64,000 nucleotides of DNA from Nitzschia sp. DOCU1. Its lineage: Eukaryota > Bacillariophyta > Bacillariophyceae > Bacillariales > Bacillariaceae. The DNA lies in contig OX595989.1 of assembly GCA_951394045.1 (NCBI GenBank), positions 3,224,001-3,288,000 on the forward strand, given 5' to 3'. The notes below the pieces were generated by a model, which worked only from the letters and a program-made list of their open reading frames with translations, made no database searches and was not told where the DNA came from. This document shows positions 30,663-43,200 of this stretch, piece after piece (the stretch's first letter is position 1; each line of letters starts with the position of its first letter). The translations under genes were made by a program, and so were the position numbers.

Positions 30663-31729
30663 GTTTGTTCTTTTTAAAATTGTAATGGAGTTGTATTGTT
30701 GGATCGGCGCTTGCTTGTCGATTGGAGCTCTTCAGAAATTGTGAGATGAAAAAGGTGGCAAGAATGGTTCTTCGTCGGTCCACGGAAGTCATTACGAACG
30801 GCCGGATTTATTCTCGTTTGTCCCTTTTATGTAAGAAGTAAGCGTTTTATCGTTTGCGGCAGGCTCATAGTGGTTCTCCCGATATGCCTCCTATGACTGG
30901 CTACGTCTTTTTATTAGACGTCAATTCGGTCAAATGTGGACATTGGATTCTTCCGAACGGCAGTGTGAAATTGTTCTTCCGATATGCCTCCATGACTGGC
31001 TAGGTCGTTTTATTAGGTCGCCTCGGTCACTGGGTAGACATTGGATTATTCCCGACGCTAGTGTGAAACAATTCTCCGATCAATGGACCCATCGGATTAA
31101 TCTACCTCTAGCGAGACCTTCGTCCATCTGGTCGATCCAGGACTCAGGTCGAGATTCGATGGCGCCCGGCGAGACTCTACAATCTTTCCATACCGTTACT
31201 AGTAGCGGCTACTCTCTACCTCAATTATCCAAGATGCTGCTACTCTTACTAGGGATACCCCCTTTGTTCTGCTGGCTGCGTCTACACCGCAGTGAAGATG
31301 TTGCATCATCGCTTGCTGCAAACACGTCACCACCGGAAGGGTACTACAGAGTAGGTAAACGGCAGGTATTGGGGGGGGGCGCAAGAAACGAAAACCCCTA
31401 TCGTCAATAGGCATGTTATTTCGCATATAGTGCCAACTACATAGTCCTACTACTTATTGGAACTATTCCGGCTGCATAATTCCAATTCAAGAGTTTTATC
31501 CCTTTTCGTCCGCAATTGCGGCCTTGTTCGCCCAACGATCGTCTTCGAACGTTGGGCATGTCGTAACCAGGCGGATCACTTTGATGCACAAGCCAACTTG
31601 TTATCCATAACAACCAAAGGGAGCTCGATCTCGTTGGTTCCTGCCAATCCGACAGAAAATCTGGCGTTGCAGCATGTCCTGCAGCGGCGAGGCGCGAAAC
31701 GGCACAATCTTGTGAACGCCAAGTATTCA
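30663..31729. other. Intergenic region with a 100-bp tandem duplication
   Basis: This is the upstream region of the secreted protein at 29475-30662 and the downstream region of the basic protein at 31730. Apart from the duplication at 30873-31072, only short unsupported frames are present (for example 31457-31735 plus). Confidence 0.5.
30873..31072 (+). repeat. Two direct 100-bp repeats
   Basis: Units begin at 30873 and 30973 with a period of exactly 100 bases. Shared blocks include GATATGCCTC, ATGACTGGCTA, TTTTATTAG, GACATTGGATT and AGTGTGAAA, with substitutions and compensating small indels between them. The repeats lie about 200-400 bases upstream of the secreted-protein start at 30662 and could carry promoter elements. 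Confidence 0.75.
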
Positions 31730-32602
31730 TTATAAATCTGGATCAATCTCATCCTCGTCGGCGCTCGGTGACAAAAACTCGCGAAGGGGAGTGGTTGCAG
31801 GAGTCGGCGTTGTTCGGGGCATCAGCGTAAACGACGCTGGTGCCAATTGAACCGGGCAAGACCAGCTATTCTTTTCGGGGGAATCTTTTTCAATGTCCGA
31901 GTCATCACTGTCTTGTTCATGCAGTGCCGCAAATGGGTTGGAATCGGTGGGGCCATGGTCTATCTTCATTGTAGCCCAGGACTGATTATTCCGAATGGGA
32001 GTGGGGCAGTCTGCCGAGGCCTTTGCGGACTGCCCAACTCCCAGCATGTTTTGCATTCGATCGACTGTTTCATGCAGCAAGTCGTTGGTTGCTTTCTCGA
32101 CTTGAAATGACGCCGGCTGAAAGGATTGAATAAGCGACGAAACCGCTCCGCCTTGTTGAAGAAGAGTCGATTTCTTTTGTTTTATCCCAGTATTTTTACT
32201 GGCGGCGTGTCGTTCCTGGAGCGAGGCCATTTGGCGAGCAAAGTCAGCCTTTTCATCATAGTCATTGGATTTCTTTGTTGTAGACTTGGTTTTGCTATTG
32301 TTCAAAATGGCTGACATTGGTGGAGGCGAGGAAGACAGGAAGACTTTCTTGACTTTGGGCTTGTTAAACTTGCTGGGAAAAGGGCTAGGCTGAATGGACG
32401 TTTTGCCTTTGCCGTCGAGTACAAGTACCAGGCTACTATTAGCCCCCGCCGATTGCTGCTGTTGTTGTTGAAATTTACTGGACGAACCTTTGGACATGGC
32501 GATTCCACCCAATGAATGAGGAACGCTGCGTTTCCCCCGACTATTGGATTGCTTTGCCTTGGCTTGCTTCGCCTTTCCGACGCTGGACTTTTTCTTTCCC
32601 AT
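31730..32602 (-). CDS. Small basic disordered protein of unknown function
   Basis: 290 residues, single exon, starting at ATG 32602 (MGKKKSSVGKAKQAKAKQ). The first 50 residues are Lys/Ser/Arg-rich and could act as a nuclear or nucleolar signal. The middle contains PPPMSAILNNSKTK and a short helix (FARQMASLQERHAA, then ATNDLLHETVDRMQNMLG). The C-terminus is acidic (SDDSDIEKD, DEDEIDPDL). No domain was recognised. Composition suggests a nuclear protein, as inference only. Confidence 0.65.
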   Translation of the reverse strand: MGKKKSSVGKAKQAKAKQSNSRGKRSVPHSLGGIAMSKGSSSKFQQQQQQSAGANSSLVLVLDGKGKTSIQPSPFPSKFNKPKVKKVFLSSSPPPMSAILNNSKTKSTTKKSNDYDEKADFARQMASLQERHAASKNTGIKQKKSTLLQQGGAVSSLIQSFQPASFQVEKATNDLLHETVDRMQNMLGVGQSAKASADCPTPIRNNQSWATMKIDHGPTDSNPFAALHEQDSDDSDIEKDSPEKNSWSCPVQLAPASFTLMPRTTPTPATTPLREFLSPSADEDEIDPDL

Positions 32603-33077
32603 GGCTTTCGACTATGAACGATCAGACGAATGCCTCTTCACGGTTGCTTGTGCAAGAGTATGCCGATACCTTTCCTCGCTGCTACCGATAGCTGTCCAAT
32701 GAGAGTTCAAAGGACCACACAACGATGACAAAGAAAAGGAGGCGAGAAGAACCGTCCCACCGACCGCAAGAGCAAAATGGATTGATTGGTTCCCATGGCA
32801 TACTTTTCCCGCGAAAAAATTAACCTCCATTAACCGCTCTTCTAATCGGATCGGTCGGGGCTTTGGGCACGGTTATTACATACCCTTTTCAACACCCGGA
32901 TGTACGGTGTTCGTATTCCCCATTGCAGACGTCGGCATCACATACTAGCTAGAGTACAAAGTATGATATTGTTCGTTGTTTGTTGTAATAATTGAACTAG
33001 TCATAGCATGGTCCAGAAATACAGATATACGTCACAAGGTACGAGATACACGTCAAGAAAAGTATGGATCAGGACGG
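32603..33077. other. Intergenic region, no gene seen
   Basis: This lies between two minus-strand genes: the 3' end of the amino-acid transporter and the start of the basic protein. No feature was identified beyond short unsupported frames. Confidence 0.5.
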
Positions 33078-34710
33078 TCAACTATCCAGCGCAATAGCGG
33101 TTCCAACGATTCCCATTCCCAGCCCTATTACTCCTGTCAAAGCGACAATTGGAACTTCTGATTTCAGATCGGGCCGTAGCTTCTTGGCACATTGGACAAA
33201 CATATAAGTGGGCAGGATGTAGATGACGGCATTTCCCCAAGTAGCACCGGCGACGGCTAACAACTTGCGCAAATCCGTCAAAACGTAGGCGATTCCGGTG
33301 ACGATCGTCAAGAGTATCACTGTCACGGTATTTAGCAGCGAGTCAGGTCGCTTCTCCACCTTGAGCAGATCCAGTAGACCATCGCGTACACCGACAAATG
33401 CCAAGGGATAAGAAAATAGAATACTCAGGGCGACTGCGATCCGACTCAGACTCATTAGTTTGTCCTCATTGGCGTAGTTATTGAGTACAAGCCCAGAACA
33501 GGCCTTTCCAAAGGTCAGAAAGCCAAATGATGAGACTGCCACGAACAAAGCCAGCGAAATGAAAAACGAGACTCCCACAACTGTGTTGTACCGCGGAAGT
33601 GTATTGTTTTTTAGCTCCAGGTAGAACTTGGGAGCGTTGAAATGTGCCATGAAAGCTGTGCTCAACATGCTGACAAGCAGAAAGAGATTGGGATTCAAAA
33701 TAACGTCCAATAAATCCTCGGGCCGTCCAAAGCGTGGAGATAGATCAAAGTCCAAATTGTCAATAAATCGTCCTGTCACTCCATAACTCCCATCAAGCCA
33801 CCTCTTACACATGGCCAAGCTCGTATAGACCATTCCAATGATTCCCACCAGGCTGAAAGGCCCCAACGATTTGAGACTCTTCATTAAACATAATGGCAAC
33901 AACGCCACGGTGGTCACGCCCAGTAAGGCCTGGGTTCTTGTCATCGCCAGACCCCCCAACGAGTTTGCCAAGGATGGAATTGTGTCACTCAAAATCATGG
34001 AATACGCCAGCACACTACAAGACGTCACCATGAAACAAGCTGCCGCCGGAATCCACGCCGTTTTGGACGACACCGTCCGTTCCCAGGCTTGTCGGTAGGA
34101 TTTGGCTCCCGTGTAGGCACACACCCGTCCAATCAATGAAAAGCAATACCCACTCAAGATGCCTGCCACTACCATTAGGGAAATTGCCGGGACGAGTGCC
34201 ATGGAAGTACCTCCAAAAGCGGCAATGCCTAAAAAGATTCAAGAAAATAGAAGTGAGAAAAGCACAACAGCGTCGAATGCCGAGAGTGATGCATGGTTGT
34301 CCATGTTGGACTGCATTTCTTTTCGTACCAGCAGGGAGACCCAATACTCCAGCGCCAACAATACTCTTGACGAGATTGAAAACTTCGTTTGGAATTGATG
34401 CGCCTTCCTGTACCGTCACCGTCACCGTGGCACTACTGCTGCCTCCCACCAAGACTTTACCGGTATTGGTGGCAACCAAATCTTCTTCTTCGCCGGAATT
34501 CTGATTGAGTAGAGGCGATCGGTAGGCGGCAGCAGCATCTTCATCATCCACAATTGTTGTTGCCGATAGTTCGCTTCCACCACCCCGTGGCAAATTCTTT
34601 AAGGATGTCGAAGACAAGGGTGCTAGTAGCTTTCTGGCATCGCTCCATTGACAAAGGGCTCCCAAGAAAACAAGCGATGTGATGAGGAGGCGTTGTTCCC
34701 TCCGAGTCAT
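33078..34710 (-). CDS. Amino-acid transporter (SLC38/AAAP-like) with N-terminal targeting peptide
   Basis: Two exons on the minus strand: 34710-34329 and 34228-33078 (GTACGA donor, TTTTTAG acceptor, phase 1); 510 residues. It starts MTRREQRLLITSLVFLGALC, a signal-peptide-like sequence, followed by an acidic linker. The transporter core begins VFNLVKSIVGAGVLGLPAG and continues across the intron with IAAFGGTSMALVPA. This is the first helix signature of the amino acid/auxin permease family, where the unwound G-x-G-x-L segment holds the substrate. About eleven hydrophobic segments follow. A signal peptide before an AAAP protein suggests a secretory-pathway or plastid-envelope route. The substrate is unknown. 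The longer upstream frame (from 34977) is treated as leader. Confidence 0.8.
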
Positions 34711-35313
34711 GATGATACTGCTCTTCGCTGCGCTTGATTGTGGTACGTCGTTGTCGTAATCGTCGCCAAGATCCAACCCCAAGAATCTAGCTAGTGAGTA
34801 GCTACCTTTGTACCTCCGTTGAGATGTTATTATTGTTGTTGTTCGACATGGCAGAACCGCAAGAAGTCTCTTGGTCGCAAAATTTGGCAACCCATCATCG
34901 GTTGGAGAGAGGCGGCATGCACGAAAGATCTCGCGCCAAAAATCGGATGACTGCAAGACGATGACCGACGTCATCATCGCTTACATGAAAATCGCAGTTC
35001 GAGCGCGCCCGCCGGCTACTTCATAGCGCGCACGCAATGGTAGCCACGCCGACCCGCGGTGCCCCAAAAAATCTTTGGCATCGAGCCGCCTCCGTAGTAC
35101 TGTAGTTGAACTGATGACACTGTGATTAGCATTTCATTCTCATTGAGATTGCAGCCTCACGATACTCCACATTGGAAGCATTTTCTTTGTAGAGAGTCGA
35201 GCCCGGCATTGTATTACATTGCGTTCCGTTCGGCCAGTCTTTGGAGAGCCGTCGTCGTCTTTTTCGTTCTCGTCTCATTGAGAGAACCCCGGTTTAGCAT
35301 CGATTTCGCCATC
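34711..35313. other. Divergent promoter region
   Basis: This lies between the transporter (minus) and the Tudor-CXXC-MBD-SET gene (plus). The frame from 35122 is open into the next gene but its sequence is non-coding in character before ATG 35314. No RNA or repeat was seen. Confidence 0.5.
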
Positions 35314-38300
35314 ATGGAGGTTGCAAAGGAAGCCGCCGCCGCTGCCGTGGAGACGATAAACGATGATCGGGGCACACCGTCATCGTCACGGAAACGAAAG
35401 AAAACTGCCATGGGCTTTTCAAGCCAGCTTTCCTTTACGGATTCCGATTCGGATTCTGTCTTGGTCTGGGATGGTCCTAAAACTGCAGCAGCGGCTGCTT
35501 GTGACGACGACGACGACAAAACGGCGGAAATGACCGTCTGCTCTAATCAAAAGGACGACGGGAATGCTGTGGATTGCGCCAAGTACAGGTCGTCTTCTGT
35601 GCCGTCGGATATTGAGATTTCGGACAGCGAGTGGAGTCACACAGCAGCGTTTTTAACGCAGCAACCTTCTCCTGTACGCTCGATGGTCAACCGCGATCCA
35701 GTTCTTATACCGAGGCGCAAGAGATCCAAGACCAAGAGGCTTGTGGATGAAATGGAGCAAGAAGACACAAAGCCGGCTGCCAAGCCCAGGGGCAGACCAC
35801 CCTGTACTCAGAAGAAAGAAGGGGGCGCTGGGAAAGGCTCGTCCAACAAGAACAATGCGAAAGTCGAGAGCAAGCAAGTGTACGAGTCAATAGAAGCAAA
35901 AAACGCCTACCTCAAGGTGGGCATGCCGGTCTATGCTCCATTTCCGAATCCAACAGATCGTAAGCAAATTGCATGTTGTTGGATGAAAACAGTTCTTTTG
36001 AGTCTATCTGCTGAACCCTGTTTTTGTGCGTTTCTTTTTTATAGTATTGTACTGGGGAATCATTTCCAAGATCGAACCGTCAAAGCCTACCAAAGCTAAC
36101 GGCTATAGTGACTTCTTGTACTGGGTGGACTTTGACGATGGCGACAAACACAAACAGCCGATTGGAGCTCACGGGATTCAAACCATGGAGGAGGCTGTTC
36201 GCTTAGCCGTAACCTCTGATCTTATTGTCATTCCAGATGACAACAGACCCCCGGTCGAGTATTTGGGCATGTGGAACGAAAGCAAGTATGGGCCACCGGG
36301 TGATTTCAAGAAAATGTTCAAGGGTCATTCCAAAGCGCTTGCTCGTAGTGGCGGTGGTGGTGTTGCTACTGCTGATGGTGGTGGCGGCGGTTCTACTTCG
36401 AAATCGTTTTCGTCAGAAGCGGAAAGATTTACTGGACCAGACTTGTCCCTCCACGAGTTGTTCCTTCAAAAATGCGGCAAATGTGAACAGTGTACCAGCC
36501 GCGAGGAGTGCAAGAATTGTATTGGATGCCTCAATACGCAAGACAATTCAACATATTCAGGAAAGCCGACCCATATTTGCGTTCAAAAGGTGAGTGGTTC
36601 GCGACCTGACCGGCAGAATCTCTTCGGGCGTCCTCACTTATTGTTCGCGTTGGGTAAAACGACTGTATGTAGATGTGCTCCATGATTGAACGAAACAATA
36701 AGGTGCAGTCTAGCAGGTACCTTCCGGAAGACTGGGTCTTCTTCTTTGATGCAAAGGGCGCCAACCCACAGTATGAGGGTCTGGGAATCACCAAAAAGGG
36801 CATGATGAAAAAGTTTGCCAGCTTTGAAAATGCACAAAGGGGAGTTCCAAGCCAGTTCAAGGATTTCACTGATGCCAAAGGATTCTACATGTCAGTTGGA
36901 TTGACAAAGATTGCAGAGCAGATTGTGCCGGCAAAAGTCCCTGCGGCATTCTCGCCCAAGAAAGCCATCAGAAATCCTGCTCCGCATGAAGCAGCAGATA
37001 GGCCCTGGGAATGGAAAGCTATATACGAAGGTCGTTGTGGAAGGTGTACAAACTGCAAACGGGAGGTCTGTGGCAAGTGTCACACTTGCCAACAGTCAAA
37101 TGGGTGTTTGCGACGGGTAAGTTCCATCGGAATGTGGGTGGGTGATCGTGGCGGTGGCCGACTTGTTCTAAGCCTTTTATGTAATGCTGCCTTAGATGTG
37201 TGACCGGATCCCTCCCGATAACAAGAAGCAAACGTCCGAATATCTACCGGAAGGATTTTGTTTCTACTTCGACAAACCTGTAAAACGAAAGACTTTTTGG
37301 AGGATGGATGGCCTTGTCATACTTTCACCTTTGGGGCGAAAATTCTTTTCGGTGGAAAGCGCCATGAAGGAATCACCCAACGCCTTTGACTCAACCCTCG
37401 ACGCGTTCAAACTCTACGATTACCTCGGCTTCGAGCTCGGCCCGGAAGATCTACAGACTCTCGGAAGGCTAAAACGGCCTCCCCAGGGACCAGAGAACCC
37501 TTCCAAGCAGCCCAAAAAGCGCCCGCGGGCAAGCGACCGATCGCATCCGAAGGTCATTTGTATTGATGCTTCTGATAAGGACTCAGTATCTAATGAAGTG
37601 CATCCCGTGAGTGTCGGGTCGATCGTGGGTCCTGTGGCGATCCGACGCAATCGCTGCAATCGCTGCGACATGTGTAAACGAGAGGAATGCGGCAAGTGTA
37701 GCAGCTGTATCATCAACAAAGGCCGCACTACACGGTATCCTCTTGCATGTCTGCGCAAACTTTGTCTAGGATTTGAACCCTTCGAAAGGATACAGTTGGC
37801 GGCTGGTTTTCCGATGGGTTGGTCATTTTACTTTTTGCCTCCAACTGGTAATGACAGTGCAGTGGAACATGAGGACCTACGAGGACTGCGAATCTTCTCC
37901 CCGGGGAGAAACAGGACTGAGTATACTTCCATTGACAGAGCCCTGACCCAGGCTGGTGTGCTACCAGCCGAACACGCGGGAAAGAAGGCGCAATTCCTCA
38001 AACAGATTGGAGCTTCGATGAGAGTCAAGCTCCAAAAGCATGAGTTGCTGGGACTTGAGTTTAAAAGGCAGTGGCGTCGGCTGGATGGCACGGTTGTTGC
38101 TGTCTGTGGCCGCGTCACTGCCGTGGAAAAGAATGTAATGACTGATGCTGAAGTGTTCACGGTTGAGCACAATCTGGAGGCCTTGAACCGAATCAATCGT
38201 TCCTCCATCGGAATGTTGCAAGTTCCTAGAACCATGGAATATGATGACGATGAGGCTTGGGACGGCTGTCTGAATGTCCAGCGGGAGATCAAGAGGGCAT

Positions 38301-39570
38301 CCCCACTGATCGAATCTACTAGAGCGGCATTAAGTCGACTCAAGTCAAGAGCCCCCTTCCATTGCAGCTGGAACACTCCAGGGGAAGTCTCTCATGAGAT
38401 GTTACCCGCGGAGGAGCCAATTGTTTCTGGCTTCCGGCAGCTCCCATCCACGGTTGTCTCTTACAAGGGGTTCATTTTGACTTTTACTGTAAAAAAATCC
38501 GTCACGGAAGGAGCTCGATTTGGAACCTTTCTTTCCATCCATCCCGAATTCATGGACGATCGGATGTCCGATACTTTCAGTATGGGATCCGGAGAATTGT
38601 TGGACGTCGGCATCTATGCCCCGTTCCGGCGTGAAGACTGGCGTGGGGACCACGAGCATCTAATCAAGTGCCTCATTCTTTCGAGCAAGAACGAGGCCTA
38701 CTGTTTCCAAAGTCGGGACGGGGAAAGCTACTTGGACATTACTGACAACGAAACCGGGGATCTACATTTGGAAGCGCGACGTCATGTTCCTCCGTTTGTC
38801 AACGAAATCTCACATCAGGGCGACATAGCGCAAGTCCATGCTAGATACGACCCAGAAGGCGCTCTTCATTATCTTCTGGGTCACAGGGGAAAAAGTGACG
38901 GTCCCTTCACTTTTCCTGCGGACGGGACGGAGAAGGAAATCCGTATCGACTACGGAGCTGAGTACGAAAAGGTGGTAAGTTTGATTGTGCAGGAATGCCG
39001 TCCAGTTGGTGATCCCATTACGATTGACGGCTCATTCTTTACATAACACAGCGCCTTCGAGAGGGATACCCCAGGAAGCCTTTAGATGACGCAGCGGCAA
39101 AAGCGGTTTTGGACAAGGAACAGGAGGAATACATAAGCGAACTGGACACATTTACAGCCAACGAAGTGGATCATTTCGTCAAGACTTTTAGCCCAATATT
39201 GGCACGCGGGACACCACCGCCCAAATTGGTATTGCTGAGACTGTTCGCTGTCACTGTTTTGCTTCATCGCCGTGCCGAGTCCATGCACCAAGAGTTTTTA
39301 GATATCAACGACGATGAGTCGATTTGCGACAACGGCGCGACGACTGTCGATCTTTTGGGTTTGAGGACTAGTTGCGAAGAAATGATTCGTAAGGGGTTGC
39401 AGGTTTGGTGCAACTATCACGGGTCGGTGGCCGACCTGCTCCGTGATGGGGCATCATCGGATCTTTTCCGTAATATGTTTTCCACAGTCTTTCCTCGGCA
39501 TTCTATCGACAGCATCACCCCGGACGAGTTTCTCAAATCAATTTGCTTGGCAAGGGACAGGCCTCTTTAG
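35314..39570 (+). CDS. Tudor-CXXC-MBD-SET-like chromatin protein, locus 1 (intact)
   Basis: Five exons: 35314-35959, 36045-36589, 36673-37116, 37196-38974, 39052-39570; all frames join, 1310 residues. In order: basic/acidic N-terminus with an AT-hook-like KPRGRPP; Tudor-like module (about 203-265: VGMPVYAPF, YWGIISKIE, YWVDFDDGD); CXXC finger 1 (359-399, CGKCEQC); MBD-like 1 (410-455, YLPEDW); CXXC 2 (517-547, CGRCTNC); MBD-like 2 (about 558-605, YLPEGF, LSPLGRKFFS); CXXC 3 (699-739, CNRCDMC); MBD-like 3 (about 750-805, FPMGW). A SET-like domain follows (about 970-1138), with FVNEIS for the N-H-x-C motif and EKEIRIDYGAEY for G-E-E-L-x-x-D-Y. CXXC binds unmethylated CpG, MBD methylated CpG, SET methylates histone lysines. 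A last exon adds a helical C-terminus. Domain calls are by eye; CXXC is surest. Confidence 0.75.
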
Positions 39571-40235
39571 ATCGCCGCCAAAGGCAACGACGGCGACGGA
39601 GAAGTCATTGTAGTACCTTGTGGTGGTGGTAGTGGTAGTCTTGTGTGTGTAGCTTGCAACTATTTTGTTGCTGTTGCTGCTGCTGCTTTATAATTATATT
39701 GAAATGAACGTTGCCTTCTCTCACAACAACAAAACGGTCCTTTGTAGCTACATGTTTGGGTTGCAATGGGTGCGAACTACTAGGTAGTAGCACAATCTTC
39801 CCGATCTCATCATGCGGGTCGGTGGCATGATTTTGGCGTCAACTTACGTCACTGATCTATTCAGTCAGAGGAGTCGACAGTTGACATTTCCGGCGCGAAA
39901 ATGTCAGAGTTCCTTCTTATTTAATAAGCCCGATAAAGTTTCTCAACCACAGCTGTCAGCTTCTATTTCGCGCCCGTCGGCCTTTTTATTATGCCCCTTT
40001 CATCTGTTGGCGCCTGACGGGCGGGCGGGCGGCCCGGCCGCAGTTGTGCCGGAAAGACCGAGATAGCGAGAGGGGTGCGACGATGGAAACCGAGAGCGAC
40101 AATGGTGGTGGCCTGGGGGAGCGTTGGGGGCATCTCTGCACAGCATTAGAAGCAGCGGGAGGTTGTATTAGATCTTGGAGTAGCCCCATCATTTCATTTC
40201 CTTCCTAATAGCAACATACCACCCTCCAAATAAGA
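39571..40235. other. Intergenic region, no gene seen
   Basis: This holds the 3' end of chromatin locus 1 and the promoter of the long TPR gene. A GC-rich patch lies near 40015-40040 (GGGCGGGCGGGC). No RNA gene was recognised. Confidence 0.5.
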
Positions 40236-43200
40236 ATGCCCAGCAAAAAAGCGGAAAGTACGCGGAGTCTGGATAAACCCCCAAAAGCCCAAGAAAGCAC
40301 TCGAAGTCTTACTAAAAAGACCAAAAGCAAGGCGAGTGCGATGGAAGATGGTACGAAGACTAAAAAGAAGAAGAAGAAGTCCAAGGATGGCAGTGTCTCC
40401 AAACCGGAGTCATCCATGACGCTGATGAGTACCGAATCCAAGACCAAAAAGAAAAAGCCGAAATCGTCCTCGAGTTTAATGAGTGGTGACGAAAGCAAAG
40501 GCTCCAAGGAAAAGAAAAAGATTAAGAAGGGCAAAAAGCCCAAACGCATCAGCGAAATACCCATCCAAGAAGAGGGGGACGCGGACCAGAGGGTAGAAGA
40601 AGAAGAATTACAGCAGCAATCGCAACCGCTACCACTACCGCCCCCCGCAGAGTCGGGCCTACCCAAACGCTCCTCCAGTCACGACAAGAGTGCCGCCATG
40701 GCTGCCAGTCTAGAAGATGACATTAATGACGACATCAATGATGATATTGACATGATGATGATGGAAAATTCACAAATGTTCGACACAGGACCACCTATTG
40801 GAGAAATCTTGGCATCCGCGACGGAAGATGACAACGTCTCTGACATTGGAGAAGTCATCACCGATGGTGACCCAGTCGTGGAAATTATCGATGGCGTCGA
40901 AATTATCTACAATCCAGATGATACAGACATTTGCTTTGATGATCGACATCATCCGGGAACCAAAGATTGGATTGTGGTCATTCGGGAGTGCTTGGAAAAG
41001 TTTGAAGGGCAAGAATACAGTCCACCCGTATACAAGGCTATTAAAAAGAAACTCAAAGGACGACGGTTCTTGGTACGGACACGGCGGAATGAACGAACGT
41101 CCTGGCGTGAGGCTACCAAACCGGAAGTTATTGAGTTGTTTGGAGAATGCTTTCAAGAAGAACGGCGGAGAATAGCTGAAGGAATCGACGATGACGATTC
41201 GGGAGTGGACAGTAGTCTACAGAATTCAGCAGGATCCGAAGAAAGCTTCTCCGTGGGGGATATTTTGGAGGAACAATCACGACAACAAGCACAACATCCA
41301 CCGCCGCCTTCTGCTGCTGCCTCTGGAAAAGTCAATGGTGCCAAACACAAGCAGCAGTCGGCACCGACTCCAATGTCATCTGCACCCACACCCCGTGTAT
41401 CGAACCAAACAGATGACGTGCCTACCAAGGTGCTAGTGGAAGATAATGAACATGATCACAACCAATATCAAGATGAAGAATTTGAGCTACATAGTCCACC
41501 ACGGAGATCGAAAAGTGACACGGTCCTGGCCAGCAATCGAAAGACAGCACGACTGATCCGTGATGAAGATCGACGAACCAAATCGTCATCTTCCGACAAT
41601 AATAATTCTACCGATCATCACTTATTAATGGCCATGAGAGAAATCGAAACGGCAGAAGACTACGCCAAACCCTTTGATGATGCCAGTCTTTTGCAGCAAG
41701 GCATAAAGGCAGAAGATAAATTGAGCGTACTCTTGTCGTTGGCGGATTCCTCCAAGACAGTGGCACTCAAAGCCGAACTGGCAAAATTGGAAGATTTGGC
41801 CCAACGCATGCGCTATGCCAGCATGGCTCCACTCTTGGATATACTCAGCAAAATTGAACGACACGTTACCGATTATTATCAGGCTTTGGCTGAAAACAAT
41901 GGCAGTTCTTCTTCTCTCAAGGAATCGATATCCAAACTTCATCAAATGCAATCTTGCGAAAATGGCTTTGACAAAATTCCAATATCCAAACAGAAATCTA
42001 TGGACCGACCACCAACGAGCCCACGGCGAGCAATCGACGATGATCCCCTGACGGACGTCGACACAGATCCTGGGAATAGTTCTAATCATCGAGCAGCGGG
42101 AGATTCGAAAGGAGATTCGAATCCCGACAATTCCAACTCGCATCAAGGAGGGCGGCATCAACGGACAATCTCAGTCTCTTCGGATCAAGGCCCTCGAAGT
42201 GGCGGCGGCGTGAAGGGAAATCACAATCCTGACGACTCGACTGCACCGCACCAGTCCCCGGGCCAGGCCGATCTCAGCTCAGTCAATTCGGCTTCCATGG
42301 CAGACGATCGCTATGAAATGGACGATGTGCAGTCCGACACGGTGGGAGATTCTGGAGAAGACAATTTAGATTCCGCGCGGGATTTAGGCGATGCCGACGA
42401 CGATCATTTGCCGCACTACGAGCAAACGCTCAATGACGACTACAACGACTCGGCTGCCAATGTATCTACAGGTGAAGAAGAAAACCACGAAAGTTACAAT
42501 GGAAACGCTGAAAGTTCGTACCGCGAGATGGAACTTGGTGGTTCTTATACGGAACAAGATTTAGGAGGTTCGTCCAACCGTGATGCTCTAGGTGACGGGT
42601 CAGATGAAAGCGAGTATTCTGCTGACCTCGAAACCAACAAGGATACTACTGGGGAGTACGATCGTTCCTATAGAACTGCTGATCTAGGTGGATCCTATAG
42701 AGAAGAAGCCCTCGGTGGATCTTTCGGTACAGGTGCGCTCATGTCTTCAAGTGATGGTTTCGCGTCGGAGGAAGCTGGCATTAGCGAAGAAGAAGAAGAC
42801 TTGGAGGGCGACGAAGAAGGTGATCTAGAGGATGTGGATGAAGGAGAATACGACGACGATCCTGAGTACGACGATGAAGTCCCCGAAGAAGATGAAGAAG
42901 GAGAAGCCGCGGAGGAAGAAGGCATGGAAGGAACTTTGGCGCTTCGCGGGGACGAGTCCGTCGAACTGGAATTGAAAGACGATTATGGTGGCGACGATCT
43001 TAGCAGTATGGGACGGTCTATGCCTGGCATGTACGGTAGTGATAGCGAGGAAGACGAAGAGGAGTATGATGACGTCGAAATCGATTTCGACGAGGATTAT
43101 CTCGAGGATGAAGATCAAAGCGAACGTTCCGACTCGAGTATGAGCTCCGATGGCTCGTCAGACGACAAGGCGAACAAAGAGCCCAAACCAAACCCGAAGC

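Noticed and set aside
29658..30677. 339-codon open frame opposite the secreted protein
   Set aside because: It is antisense to a gene with signal peptide and GPI-like tail; codon bias of the minus-strand gene creates the open mirror frame.
31457..31735. 92-codon plus-strand frame
   Set aside because: Starts without a good ATG context, no domain, and lies in a region with repeats; not supported as a gene.
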